DNA from: Hemicentrotus pulcherrimus
Taxonomy: Eukaryota > Echinodermata > Echinoidea > Camarodonta > Strongylocentrotidae
DNA length: 12,304 nt
Reading direction: 5' to 3'
NCBI GenBank assembly: GCA_003118195.1
Contig: BEXV01000744.1
Coordinates: 159,555-171,858 of the forward strand
Below the pieces are notes generated by a model that was not told the origin of the DNA, made no database searches, and saw nothing but the letters and a program-made list of their open reading frames with translations. Of this stretch, positions 1-9,134 are shown piece after piece; position 1 is the first letter of the stretch; each line of letters begins with the position of its first letter. Both the position numbers and the translations under genes were made by a program.

Positions 1-407
1 ACGCGTGGACCACTGTGTCTTAATGAGTTAATAAAAACTGTGTATTAACTTTGGGATAATGAAATGTATTACTTGAGTGAAAATTGTGATAATGGACCGA
101 TCTATTTATGGTGAACATTTGGGAGACATTGCAAGGAGTTATATTATGGATTGTACGAAACATGTGTTTAGGGTTTTTAATCGGAAGAATAATGGTCGGG
201 AATGGGATCTAAAGGAAGAATTTGTACATATTCTCACTTTTGTAATTTGTGTAACGGTTCAAATTTCGTTGTTCCAACATTCGCCCAAATGATATTATAA
301 TATTGAAGATAAAGTAAGGCTAGACAAAGTATTTGATTAGCACTGTATTGACTTTTTAACTCGTGTGTTCGTTCCTCAGTTTTTTTCGTTGGAAGGTCAC
401 TCCTTGA
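1..407. other. Downstream flank of the TRIM-like gene; probable 3' UTR, no gene seen
   Basis: This is the 3' side of the minus-strand TRIM frame. An ATTAAA variant polyadenylation signal on the minus strand sits at 176-181, about 230 bases after the final TAG. No ATGA occurs on the minus strand anywhere in these 407 bases, so a canonical SECIS element cannot start here. Short open frames in this stretch have no domain or codon pattern that I would trust. Confidence 0.5.
176..181 (-). promoter_or_regulatory. Candidate ATTAAA polyadenylation signal of the TRIM-like gene
   Basis: The plus strand reads TTTAAT, giving ATTAAA on the coding strand. The distance from the stop is reasonable for a short 3' UTR. 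In AT-rich sequence such hexamers also occur by chance. Confidence 0.3.
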
Positions 408-653
408 CTAGAGCCGGAACTCTTTCTTGAAGATGTAAACAGCGCCGGACGTACATAAAGCGATTATGTCCGGCGACATCACTTTCATGGTTACCAGATG
501 CCCGGATGCGACATTCAGCACAAACGACTCAAGTTGAGATCCATTACAGAGATTGAAACTCTGAAGACAAACATGCAGACCTTTAGGTGCTCGTTGTGAA
601 CTAGCAACATACAGAATACTACTCTCCTTGTCCACTGCTACTTGCAGCTCTTG

Positions 654-656
654 TCA
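654..656 (-). other. Second in-frame TGA (codon 632), within the propeller region
   Basis: The minus strand reads GAA GAC TGA CAA GAG. After the stop the frame stays open for 81 more codons to the TAG at 408-410. It continues with strand-like sequence (LQVAVDKESSILYVAS) that looks like the next propeller blade. TGA followed by C is the most readthrough-prone stop context in animals, but the stronger TGA-CTA hexamer is not present. Confidence 0.85.
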
Positions 657-2345
657 GTCTTCCGTCTTCATTCTCCAGATGTCTGAACCATCATCTGATG
701 ATACAACCATGACCTCGGTCTCAGATCGAACCACGCAGCAACGACTACCAGCATGGATATCCAATGGACACAGTCTTGTTGATATGGTACGAACTGGACG
801 CCCTCCAACGGAATGGTAAATACTAATGCTGCCTGACCTTGTCAGTATGTAAATGTCATCGTTTTCGTCAGTATCAAGATGCCATGGTATACTGGCAGTA
901 GAAAATCTGACACCAGTAGGAATCCCTTCAGGGTTGAACATTGATATGTTACTATTCTGGTACAGCATCACAATGCCACCGCTCTGCAGGAAAGAAATAG
1001 ATGTTGCCTTGGTACTGTAGTTGGGCAGGAAATCTGTATTCTCTTTCGCTCCCAAAGAGATTTCTGTGGCAGGATGGTTCCAGTATCCAACAACTACAGA
1101 CTCCGGTGTACGGACTGCCATACAAATTGGACCCGTGTAGGAAAACCTACAAACCTTGATCAATGTCCAAGGCCTTTTGCACCAAAAGGTTGGCTGAGGT
1201 TTGGTCATTTTGGTAACTGGTATGTCATTCATAAAGGTACGCGAAGGCGTGGAAACATCTTCATATTTGTTGATTGACATGCATACAAGGCCTCCTTCTC
1301 CTCTGTTCATTTGTTTTTCAACTTCATCATCCAGTAGATCTAATGAAACTAGCTTGTTGATCTGCAAAGGTTGTTCAACTTCTGGTGCAGTTGTTTCTAC
1401 ATGACCGAGTACAATACGATCATGAACCCTGGTAAACCTGACAAATTCTGCACTTCGCTGCAGCATGGCTAGAGTTCTTTCAGTTCCGTCAGTTTCATGG
1501 TTCTCAATGAGTTGAGTCTCTGTTTCTTTACACAGACGAATGTGTGATTGCAAAGCCTCACCTTCCAAACATCCATATCTTCCCCGCTCTAATGCCTCAC
1601 ATGACTTGGTTAGACTTGTCGATTTACATCTTGCCGTTTTCTTCATTTCATCTAGTCCTTCATAACAAGCATGCTCAACTCGACTCACACTCTCCTTTAG
1701 CATTGCCTTCCTTTCCTCCAGACGTTCTACAGCTGTTCTGTGCGCCTCTGTTATTTCTAGGAATACATTCCTCAAGATATCCTTGATGGTTCGCCTCTTT
1801 TCTTCAATGGCCTTCATATATTTCTGTACGTCTGTTTTCTTTTCGTTAATTTGCACCCTAAGTGCATCAATGTTACGACGTATCTCTAACTCAACATCCA
1901 CTCTTTCGCGGACAGTGTGGCTGCGAATATTGTGCCGAGCGAAGATACACTTTTGACAAATAAAGGTCTTGCAATCCTCGCAAAAGAAATTTCTTGTCTC
2001 CATATTGTGTTCACTACATTTATCAGCTCCAGTCAGTGACATTTCACTCAGTGCATCCTGAACAGACACGAGTGTATGGCCCGAGAATACTTTACTCAGA
2101 CGTTTGTGACCTGACAGACACAAATCACACATATATTCTTTGCAATCTCGACAAAAGGAGACGGCTCTAGCACCAGACCCTCCTGCCTCGTTTCCTGTGA
2201 CATCAGGACACATGGTACACGATGGTGCAGATTCAAACAATTTTTCCAATCCGTAGTCATCAACATCGTCATAAACATGCCTATTGGGATCTAAGATTGA
2301 GGTGTTTAGTTTGGGACTACATGTACTTCCATCTAAAGTTGGTAA

Positions 2346-2348
2346 TCA
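2346..2348 (-). other. First in-frame TGA (codon 68), between RING and B-box 1
   Basis: The minus strand reads AAG TGA TTA CCA. The stop lies 13 codons after the last RING cysteine. The next 42 codons stay open and lead directly to B-box 1. A GTGAAG just upstream (from 2354) looks like a splice donor. However, no AG at a frame-preserving position occurs before B-box 1, so a small intron removing the stop is not supported. CGA to TGA is one simple mutational origin, but the ancestral codon is unknown. Confidence 0.85.
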
Positions 2349-2549
2349 CTTCACTTGCCCTTTGTCCAGTTCAGTTTCACGACGGCACAGAGGACAGACA
2401 AGGTGGCCTTCGTGGCAGTTGGACCTCTGATAAACTTCCAGACATGTTCGACAGAAGCAATGATCACAAACTAGACGTCTTCCATCCTTAAGTTCATCGA
2501 GGCATATCGGACATTTCAGAAGTGGAACCTTCTCCAATGATACTGCCAT

Positions 2550-3359
2550 TACTCTGGAATCATACCCATAGATTTCTCAAAAGAAACAACAGCACTGTCC
2601 CTTATGAGATACTGCAGCCTACAAAGTGGAAGCAAATGGGTGCAGCTTTTGGCAAACAGTTAAATCAGCATTATAAAATTTCTAAAATTTTTAACAGAAG
2701 AAATTATAACAAAATGAAGTCTTCTTTCTCTTTGTGCTTCGACTCCTGTCAGTTCCGATGTTAGTGATCTGTGATGCTTTAAATACATGTACATGCATCC
2801 ACGAACTTGGTGTATATATTTAACCCTCATTCAAAGAACGGAAAATTACAGGGAAATGAACTTTGGACATCAAAAATAATCTTGTGACCAAAATGGCATA
2901 CCGCTGTGGAATTGGATAAAATGCTTTGGGAATCCCCAATTCAGGACTTTGCACTTCCAGTTATTGCTTAAGGATATTAATTACAGTCACTGACAATCTG
3001 TTCTATAACCATATCAAGGGATCTCTGTACGAAAATAAACTTTCATTAAACCTCACCAAAAATTAAATTCTCTAAATAATTTAGTGAATCCAAGCAATAA
3101 TGATTCATTTCACGATTCATCTTTAAGACAATAATTCAAGAAAATAAGCCTTCATTTTGTTAAAAGGAAATTTACTCTTCAAAAGTTTTTGTATATCATA
3201 AGTAATTTCAAATAATTAAAACTTTAACTCATATTACTAACACTTTCAGTGACATTCCTATGACTTAACTCCCCCCCCCCAAAAAAAAAAAAAATTGTAC
3301 GAAGAGTTAATTTCCTCTAAAGTCTATGGAGATTTCAATCAAATGAACTGTCAGAACAC
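2550..3359. other. Upstream region of the TRIM-like gene; no gene seen
   Basis: AT-rich non-coding sequence separates the TRIM start codon from the presumed end of the SGTA transcript. It should hold the TRIM promoter and 5' UTR. A minus-strand TATATA core lies at 2813-2818, about 265 bases before the ATG, but this is weak evidence in such AT-rich DNA. A TTCCAG just before the start codon could be a 5' UTR splice acceptor. The stretch also contains the C10A14 homopolymer run. Confidence 0.4.
3271..3294. repeat. Abutting homopolymers C10 then A14
   Basis: Ten C residues (3271-3280) are followed directly by fourteen A residues (3281-3294). This is a low-complexity tract prone to polymerase slippage and length error. 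No flanking duplication was recognised that would identify it as a retroposon tail. Confidence 0.9.
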
Positions 3360-3389
3360 TTTTTTTTTTCTTCTTTAGGAAATACATAC

Positions 3390-3395
3390 TTTATT
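3390..3395 (-). promoter_or_regulatory. Candidate distal polyadenylation signal AATAAA
   Basis: The plus strand reads TTTATT, which is AATAAA on the minus strand. A minus-strand A10 tract begins about 20 bases further on (3369 down to 3360). The arrangement suits the end of a minus-strand transcript, possibly SGTA with a long 3' UTR. A genomically encoded A tract at that spot could also be the tail of an old retrocopy. Confidence 0.35.
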
Positions 3396-4360
3396 TCATA
3401 GCAGACTGTACAGGAGCAACCTACCCCCTCGTGCGAACTACATTTTCATCAGTGAAACACACTAAAGCAGTTCCCTTTATTTTATGTTAGAACTAACAGG
3501 ATACAAGGCTAAACGGATGACATTCTTCATCCATCTCCAAAATAGCAGGATGATACAAAAGAAACAATACCTTGTACAGTACAAAATCCAATGCATGAGC
3601 AAGTTACAACTTGCTACACAACATCACAGGCCTGTAATCTACTTAACAACATTTAGCTCAGTTTTTAATAAAGATACAACTTGGACATTATTGGCAACAA
3701 TAATTAATTTTAAGAAAAGTAATTTCCGTTCATGTAAAGGACATGTAAAACCTAAAAAGGTATAGTCCATCTGGTTGACACACTAATCTGTAACTGCTAA
3801 CCTAGTGGAATGATTCACACTGTCTATCATTTAAGAAAAAATCTTGAGACAATCAGAAAAATAAACAATGCTTCATTACACAACATCAAAATTGTGCAAC
3901 ATATATCATGTACATGCTTGTGAATGGTAAGCACTTTTGTGCTCCACTAGACATCAAACTAATTCCTAAAATAAAAGTATAGCAAAATATTTTTTCTGAT
4001 TAGGGCCCTCACAGGTAATACAAAACTCAGGTTGATATGGTCAAGGCCAAAATGTTTAATAGGTTCCGAATATGAACATCCACTCTAAATCAAAACGATT
4101 GACATCAAATGTTTCTATATTCTATGTACATGTGCCAATGAAAATTCTCACCATGATTTGAAAATAATTATACTAGTTAAAGCTTGGCAAATATGAAGTG
4201 CAAATACAAGTACAACTATATAGCGACCTAATTTGAAATATTGATATTTCTGTGAAGGTTGTACTAATTTTTTTATGACTATCAGCATGTCTTTACTGAA
4301 TACTGAATTTATCCGTTTAAGATGTTTTCCAGAAAATGAGTATAATGCCAGGGAAGGGCA

Positions 4361-4790
4361 GTTTCTATCTATGCGCATTATCCGGATATAAATACACTGC
4401 TCCGATTATGCGGGTTAAAAGGCCGTGAAAGGCCTCTGGCTAAGGTCACCGCAAAGTATTGTGGGACTGCTAGGTCAACCTGGGATTTCAGTGTCCCTCG
4501 CGTCGGGATAAAATATTACGATCACGCAATCACTCCGATTTCCGGTTTCTATCCGCTATGTACACTCAATCGGAACGGCGTGAGTTTCTACTAACGTTAA
4601 CTGGTTAGCTTCCCCTGCATTAACCTTCTTCTTAAAGAGGGATCATTTTGCCCATGAACGCGTCACAACTCTCACGGCCATTATCCAGATAATGGCGGAG
4701 AAAATCAGGTTCTATTAGGCAAAATTGATCCCTTATCGGCCATTAAACTGATAATGGTTTCTAATAGAAACACGCTGATAGCGTACCGAC
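4361..4790. repeat. CpG-rich island with nested inverted repeats; possible degenerate inverted-repeat transposon
   Basis: Roughly two dozen CpG dinucleotides fall in about 430 bases, while the AT-rich flanks have few. The outer ends share GTTTCTAT and CATTATC in inverted orientation (4361-4383 against 4748-4771). Inside are arms AGGGATCATTTTGCC (4638-4652) and GGCAAAATTGATCCCT (4718-4733), inverted with one extra base. Between them is a perfect 9-bp hairpin, GCCATTATC-CA-GATAATGGC (4677-4696). A related hairpin lies at 4740-4757, and GTTTCTAATAGAAAC (4757-4771) is a 15-base palindrome. No open frame of interest was seen. An old non-autonomous DNA transposon is my best guess; a structured regulatory element is the alternative. 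Confidence 0.45.
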
Positions 4791-5901
4791 ACATTCATGG
4801 TAAATGAAACAATCCCTTAAAGTATAAGCAATCATTGTAGGTTAAAAACAATGTGAAATCAAATAAGAATATGGCAAGTTGTGAATTAACAAGAGCAAAA
4901 CAAAACAAAAGTATCGTTTTCTTTCCCATGAAAATACATGAGTGCATGTCCATTCATAAAACACTACCATTCACATATGGCCATTAAAAATCAATAGATT
5001 ATATGAAAATTGATTCATATTAGAGATACTTGTGCATGCACCAAACCCCACTTGATTGTTTGCCCTGTAAAAACATCAATATCAACATAACTAAAGACAA
5101 ATACAAACATCAACAAGAAAAACAGTTGATTCTTTGTTCTGCTGGCACTTTAAATATCTTGTAAATCTCATAATTAAATGATTCACAGATTTTATACGCA
5201 ACAAAGTCAGCTTGAATCTTGATTCCACTTTCTTGATATTCATCAAGAACATACAAAATGTAATATTCTGTTGCAATTACATTCAGCTGTAAACAACACT
5301 TTTACTACCTAAAGTTATCATTGAAACAACAAATCAACTACACAGGTTTCTTTCTTTTTTCCCCAACCACAGAAAATCAGATAAGTTGTCATACAGAATG
5401 ACTTATAAAACCTTTTTTATAAATAAAATTTGAGATGGAACTATGACAATAATCTAACTGAGGCTTACAAAATGAGTGTCTTGACTAAATGAACATTCAA
5501 GAATATGGCACAATGCACGATTAAAGTTTTGACATCATTTCTCTCATTTTGATAAGATGGCATAGGTCTTGGGTGAAAATTAGTTTGAATAAATGTGCAA
5601 TATATTTGGATTGAGAATATGCTATCTTTATGAAAATAGAAGACATATTCCATACATCTGATCCCATAGAAAATATCTTATGATATCTCAAAATTTAAAT
5701 AACAATAATATTGTAATAATCTTTTTAGGTACCAGTTACCATTTGCAATAAGGCTTAAATTTGACCAGTTCACTGAATACCAGAATGATTTGGGTATCTA
5801 TCTACTTCTACTTCTAATCTTCTTCCTTTTTTTCAAACTTGGAACACACATCGCTCAGGGGAAAAAAATGTTTCCCCAAAAGGTTCCATGGTTAAGAAAA
5901 T

Positions 5902-5925
5902 AAGTAAAATAAATAAAATAAATAG
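5902..5925. repeat. Short AAAT-type simple repeat
   Basis: Iterated AAAT/AAATA units give an A-rich low-complexity run in the SGTA downstream region. No function is inferred. Confidence 0.7.
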
Positions 5926-6420
5926 AAACTGTCCTCACGCCATGTTATGTGTAACATCGACCCAGGGTCAATGGTCATGATCTTAATACTTCTTCTAGCT
6001 CTCAGCAAGCAATGATTCAAATTGCACATTACTAAAAGCTCTGGCTTTTATGGGCAATTATTAATCAGTTCCTATGCGATTGCCCTAATAAAACCAGTAA
6101 AATATAAAAATACATGGGAGAACAACTTAAATTAAAAATTAAATAGGCAATCTGTACACAAAATGTTCATCAACGTTCAAAGCTTACATATACATTGTTG
6201 GCAATTTATGTAAACTGATCCAAAATTTGAAATTTGTAGGATAATGCAATCAAGGCTACAAGACTGGTGAAGATTGCCCTCTGAAATGTTCTTTGAATTA
6301 TGAGGAGAGCTGTGTGGATCAGTGAAGTAGCAGATAAAGTTAGTCGAGAATGGACAAGTGTACCTTGGTCATGGAGATTTTGTTGGCAGCCATCTATGAT
6401 AGAAGAGAAAGTAATTAAGT

Positions 6421-6426
6421 TTTAAT
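6421..6426 (-). promoter_or_regulatory. Candidate proximal polyadenylation signal ATTAAA of SGTA
   Basis: The plus strand reads TTTAAT. It is a common variant signal hexamer, about 555 bases after the SGTA stop, and would give a short 3' UTR isoform. The call rests on hexamer and position alone. Confidence 0.25.
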
Positions 6427-6979
6427 CTATCATGAGACTTATATGTTAATTAGGAATATTAAACACTCTTGCCTCGGTCAACTCATACACATAGCCTTGA
6501 CAGTTTTAGTACTGTATAAAGTTAAAACTGCCCAAATATCAATGTTGTGTCTAAAATTTTGGTCAAAGAAGAGTCTGTATATGTCTTTCTTTGCATACTT
6601 CAAATAGGTTAATGGAATTGCCATATTAGACATCATAAAATCCCAACTGCATCAACTTTAAACAATAGAAAAGGGACTATGACCAAAAGGCTCTTTCAGA
6701 AAAGAATACAGAAAGGAACCCTCTTTATAGAGAAGTGAAGCTGTCACGTCAACAAAAAATCTATTTCGAGAGTTTCTCAATTTTTTTCTTCATATTCCAA
6801 AAGAACATCAAAAATAATGTCCAAATGTCGAAAACCAATTGAATATGTTAAGTATTGGCTGAAATATGACCATCTGAATGAATATATATCCTATGGAAAC
6901 TCAGTGTTATATGCTCTGGAGTACTCACTCTAGTAGGTGGAATTTTAGAGCAATACTTCTCAGCTTTGAGTGAGTCTCA

Positions 6980-7142
6980 TTATGATGATGAAGGAGGAGG
7001 AGGTTGATCTGGATTGTTACTATCGGCTTCTTCTTGATTGTTATTTGTGTTGTTTGGATCCACCCTACTGTTCCTCATCTGTCTCACTTGCTCTACTAGC
7101 TGAGGGTTCGTCTGCTGGATCTGAGATGCTATCTGTTGCCCT
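6980..7142 (-). CDS. SGTA: SGTA/SGTB last coding exon: glutamine-rich C-terminus and stop
   Basis: The acceptor ACAAACAG precedes the exon. Its first base (A) completes a Val codon split after GT in the previous exon. The exon encodes GQQIASQIQQTNPQLVEQVR followed by a polar tail, ending in TAA at 6982-6980. The first block matches the Gln-rich segment of vertebrate SGTA (GQQ..QQ...NPELIEQ type), which contributes to hydrophobic client binding. The remaining tail is unusual: rich in Asn, Asp and Glu, then four Pro and three Ser at the end. In the family this co-chaperone passes tail-anchored and mislocalised membrane proteins to BAG6/GET factors in the cytosol. Exon limits rest on splice consensus and frame agreement, with no transcript data. 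Confidence 0.88.
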
Positions 7143-8013
7143 CTGTTTGTAAGACCAGACAAATCATTATCTCAACACTTGTATGTACATGTATGCCACA
7201 CAATTCATCTCCCTGTGCTGCATGCCTTTATCATGGCGTATATACATCTATCCTTGTATACTACAGGCTTCATGATTGACTGTTTCTAGTGCAAGATTAT
7301 TATACACTGTGAGTCAAAAATAAGTTTACACCTAGAAAACTGCTGATTATTATCTTATGGAAGAGTATTTTATCCCAAATCATTTGGTATCATTTTCGAT
7401 TATAATCCAACATACAATCAAATGTGAAGACATTCTTGAATACTAGACTTCTACTTAAAGGTAAAGACCAGTATTGGAAACGCCCCAATTTCAAAAAATG
7501 AAATGGAAGCTCTTATTACCAATCATGTGAAAGAATATGTTTTGACTAATACATGATGATAACAATTTTGCTGGGAAACCGCCTAATAATTGATATATTT
7601 GGTAAATTAGTTTATCTATTGGTGTGTGAGAGATAAACGCACATGTGCATAGCCCCATATACATCTTTCTGTGTACAGTGATTGTAAATTTACAAAGACT
7701 GGGCCAAATTTCTTATCATTTTGATGATTCCAGAACCTTGCAGTACACTAATACTTATATGCTAGATGATCAACCTTTTATGATCAATTCCACAACGTTA
7801 CTTTCACAATGCAAACACATGACCATAACTTGTCTTTATCGTTAACCTTGGGGCCCATGTGAAGGTAGGATTTTCAATCATATATCAAGAAACGTTTTTC
7901 TACTGACACAAAATCAAGACAACATAATTAATACACATCAACTAGAGGAATAAATCATTATGCAATAAGAATCTGCATAATTTGAGCTTTAAGAAGGAAT
8001 TTTAGAGACTTAC
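7143..8013 (-). other. SGTA last intron (871 bp), carrying a short inverted-repeat element
   Basis: The donor GTAAGT starts at 8013 and the acceptor AG ends at 7143. Almost half of the intron is the inverted-repeat element at 7455-7845. The rest is AT-rich and shows no coding potential. Confidence 0.8.
7455..7845. mobile_element. MITE-like element with ~23-bp imperfect terminal inverted repeats and TTAA ends
   Basis: The left end reads TTAAAGGTAAAGACCAGT (from 7455). The reverse complement of the right end reads TTAACGATAAAGACAAGT (from 7845), with about 18 of 23 positions shared. TTAA at both outermost ends could be a piggyBac-type target duplication or simply part of the repeat. The element is 391 bp, and its internal open frames are too short and featureless to be a transposase, so it appears non-autonomous. 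Its right 121 bases match, inverted, the partial copy at 12192-12304, which independently supports a dispersed element. Confidence 0.75.
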
Positions 8014-8106
8014 ACAGAGAGTAGGTTTGCCATTCCACCACCACCGCCGCCATCTTGTTCAGACTGTTCACCCGGCTGCATGGCTTGACCCATGAAAGAC
8101 TGCATC
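8014..8106 (-). CDS. SGTA: SGTA/SGTB exon: Met/Gln-rich segment with a Gly run
   Basis: The acceptor TTGTTATTAG and donor GTAAGT bound a 93-base exon that enters and leaves after the second base of a codon. With the previous exon's AT it restores Met. The product reads MQSFMGQAMQPGEQSEQD, then six Gly, then MANLLS. This corresponds to the Met-rich region after the TPRs in SGT proteins that helps hold hydrophobic transmembrane segments. The Gly run is encoded by mixed GGC/GGT/GGA codons, so it is not a pure microsatellite. Confidence 0.87.
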
Positions 8107-9134
8107 CTAATAACAATACAACGTCAAAACAACTCCATCTTCAGTAGGTCTCTTAGAATGGTATCTCATCAACATATAGATCACAACTGCAGGCATTCAA
8201 TTAAAATAATGAATGTTACAAATACAGCGCTATTGTTCAAAAAATGCACAGTCACCAGGTACTGATACGTTCAAACAAACAATGCGCAGGATATCCACAG
8301 CAAAAGGCTCACACTGCACAAACTAATTGATCCCTTTTGCAGCCAACCTCAAATGCTGTAGAACTTTGCAGGAATTATGAATATGTCATGTATGACCTAT
8401 CTGTGAAATTTAAACATTAGCAGTGTCCTAGTATTCAAATTATGCAAAGAAACCTGTTAACCTTCTAGACTTCACTGTCATACACTATTGAGTGACTGAC
8501 ATGACATATTTTTTTATTTGGTAATAACATACATAAAATGAGATGTAACAGGTACATGAGCATTTGTCTAAATCAATAAGCCACTACTAGTACTTGTGTT
8601 GGCCCAAATTAAAATATTAAACCGATTGAATCTTTGTGCAGCACAAAACATATGACCATTCGGTAAAAGGGTCTGAAAATCAGACTGATTGCAATCACTT
8701 CAGTCGATTCGACAACTAATGGTGGTTAAAGCAGGTTTGACTGTACTACAAACCCTCTTGCCTCCTTGCCAACGGGTATCTGAAAATTAATGCCGAGGCA
8801 CTAATTTATGGATGCCAAATGTAAAAAATGTGTTACCACCCTTATCAATCCCTCCACAAGACCCAGTGTATTTAGTATGTTAATACATGTATTTGTTTGT
8901 GTTTTATGCAGAGCCCTGTGGAAGACAGGTACTTTTTAAATATTTTATACGTATTTTCTATTTAAATTGCTTTTTCATGTCCAAGAATTGTTATAATTCA
9001 ATATTTTTGTAACTGAACAGACTACTCTGGTTATAAATGTTAAAAATACAAAAATATCCCAATTGTTCAGCTTGAAAATACGATTTATGTATGAGGGAGA
9101 TTAATATCTGAGGACATAACAATAGGTCACTTAC
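8107..9134 (-). other. SGTA intron (1028 bp); nothing further recognised
   Basis: The donor GTAAGT starts at 9134 and the acceptor AG ends at 8107. The sequence is AT-rich, with no RNA gene, open frame or repeat family that I could identify. Confidence 0.75.

Larger units (their letters stand above)
408..2549 (-). pseudogene. Single-exon TRIM-like RING/B-box/coiled-coil/propeller gene, broken by two in-frame TGA codons
   Basis: One reading frame of 714 codons runs from ATG (2549-2547; purine at -3 and G at +4; in-frame upstream stop at 2579-2577) to TAG (410-408). Domains by residue: a complete C3HC4 RING at 13-55 (CPIC, CDH, CRTC, CPLC); B-box 1 at about 111-158 (C111, C114, C133, C136, C141, C144, H148, H158); B-box 2 at about 178-211 (C178, H181, C190, C193, C198, C201, H206, H211); a charged helical coiled coil at about 213-350; and a beta-rich C-terminus from about 430 with NHL/propeller-like strands (for example PWHLDTDENDDIYILT). 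TRIM proteins of this layout are usually E3 ubiquitin ligases. TGA at codons 68 and 632 interrupts the frame, yet homologous-looking sequence continues in the same frame after each. I see no frameshift. Trp is encoded by TGG within the gene, so TGA is not Trp here. Most likely a young pseudogene or null allele. The exact TRIM subfamily is not assignable. Confidence 0.8.
3360..6979 (-). other. Region downstream of the SGTA stop; probable long 3' UTR plus flank, no coding gene seen
   Basis: This 3.6 kb stretch follows the SGTA TAA. It is mostly AT-rich and holds only short, unconvincing open frames. Minus-strand polyadenylation signal candidates are ATTAAA at 6421-6426 (about 555 bases past the stop) and AATAAA at 3476-3481 and 3390-3395. 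The last is followed about 20 bases later by a minus-strand A10 tract (3360-3369). How much of this is transcribed cannot be told from sequence. It includes the palindrome-rich island at 4361-4790 and an AAAT-type simple repeat near 5902-5925. Confidence 0.4.

Noticed and set aside
77..292. Plus-strand 71-codon frame at the left edge
   Set aside because: It begins at a GTG rather than an ATG, has no recognisable domain, and overlaps the probable 3' UTR of the minus-strand TRIM gene.
1..407. SECIS element to recode the two TGA codons as selenocysteine
   Set aside because: No minus-strand ATGA exists in the available 3' flank, and neither TGA lies in a redox-type motif. An element beyond the window edge cannot be excluded.
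2291..2354. Possible 64-base intron (GTGAAG to CTTAG) that would remove the first TGA of the TRIM gene
   Set aside because: Its length is not a multiple of three, and no frame-preserving AG is available before B-box 1, so splicing would not restore the frame.
4148..4378. Minus-strand 76-codon frame next to the palindromic island
   Set aside because: AT-rich composition and no domain; its length is expected by chance.
7645..7845. A 66-codon plus-strand open frame in the last SGTA intron
   Set aside because: It ends exactly at the element's terminal repeat and has no transposase features; too short to be meaningful.
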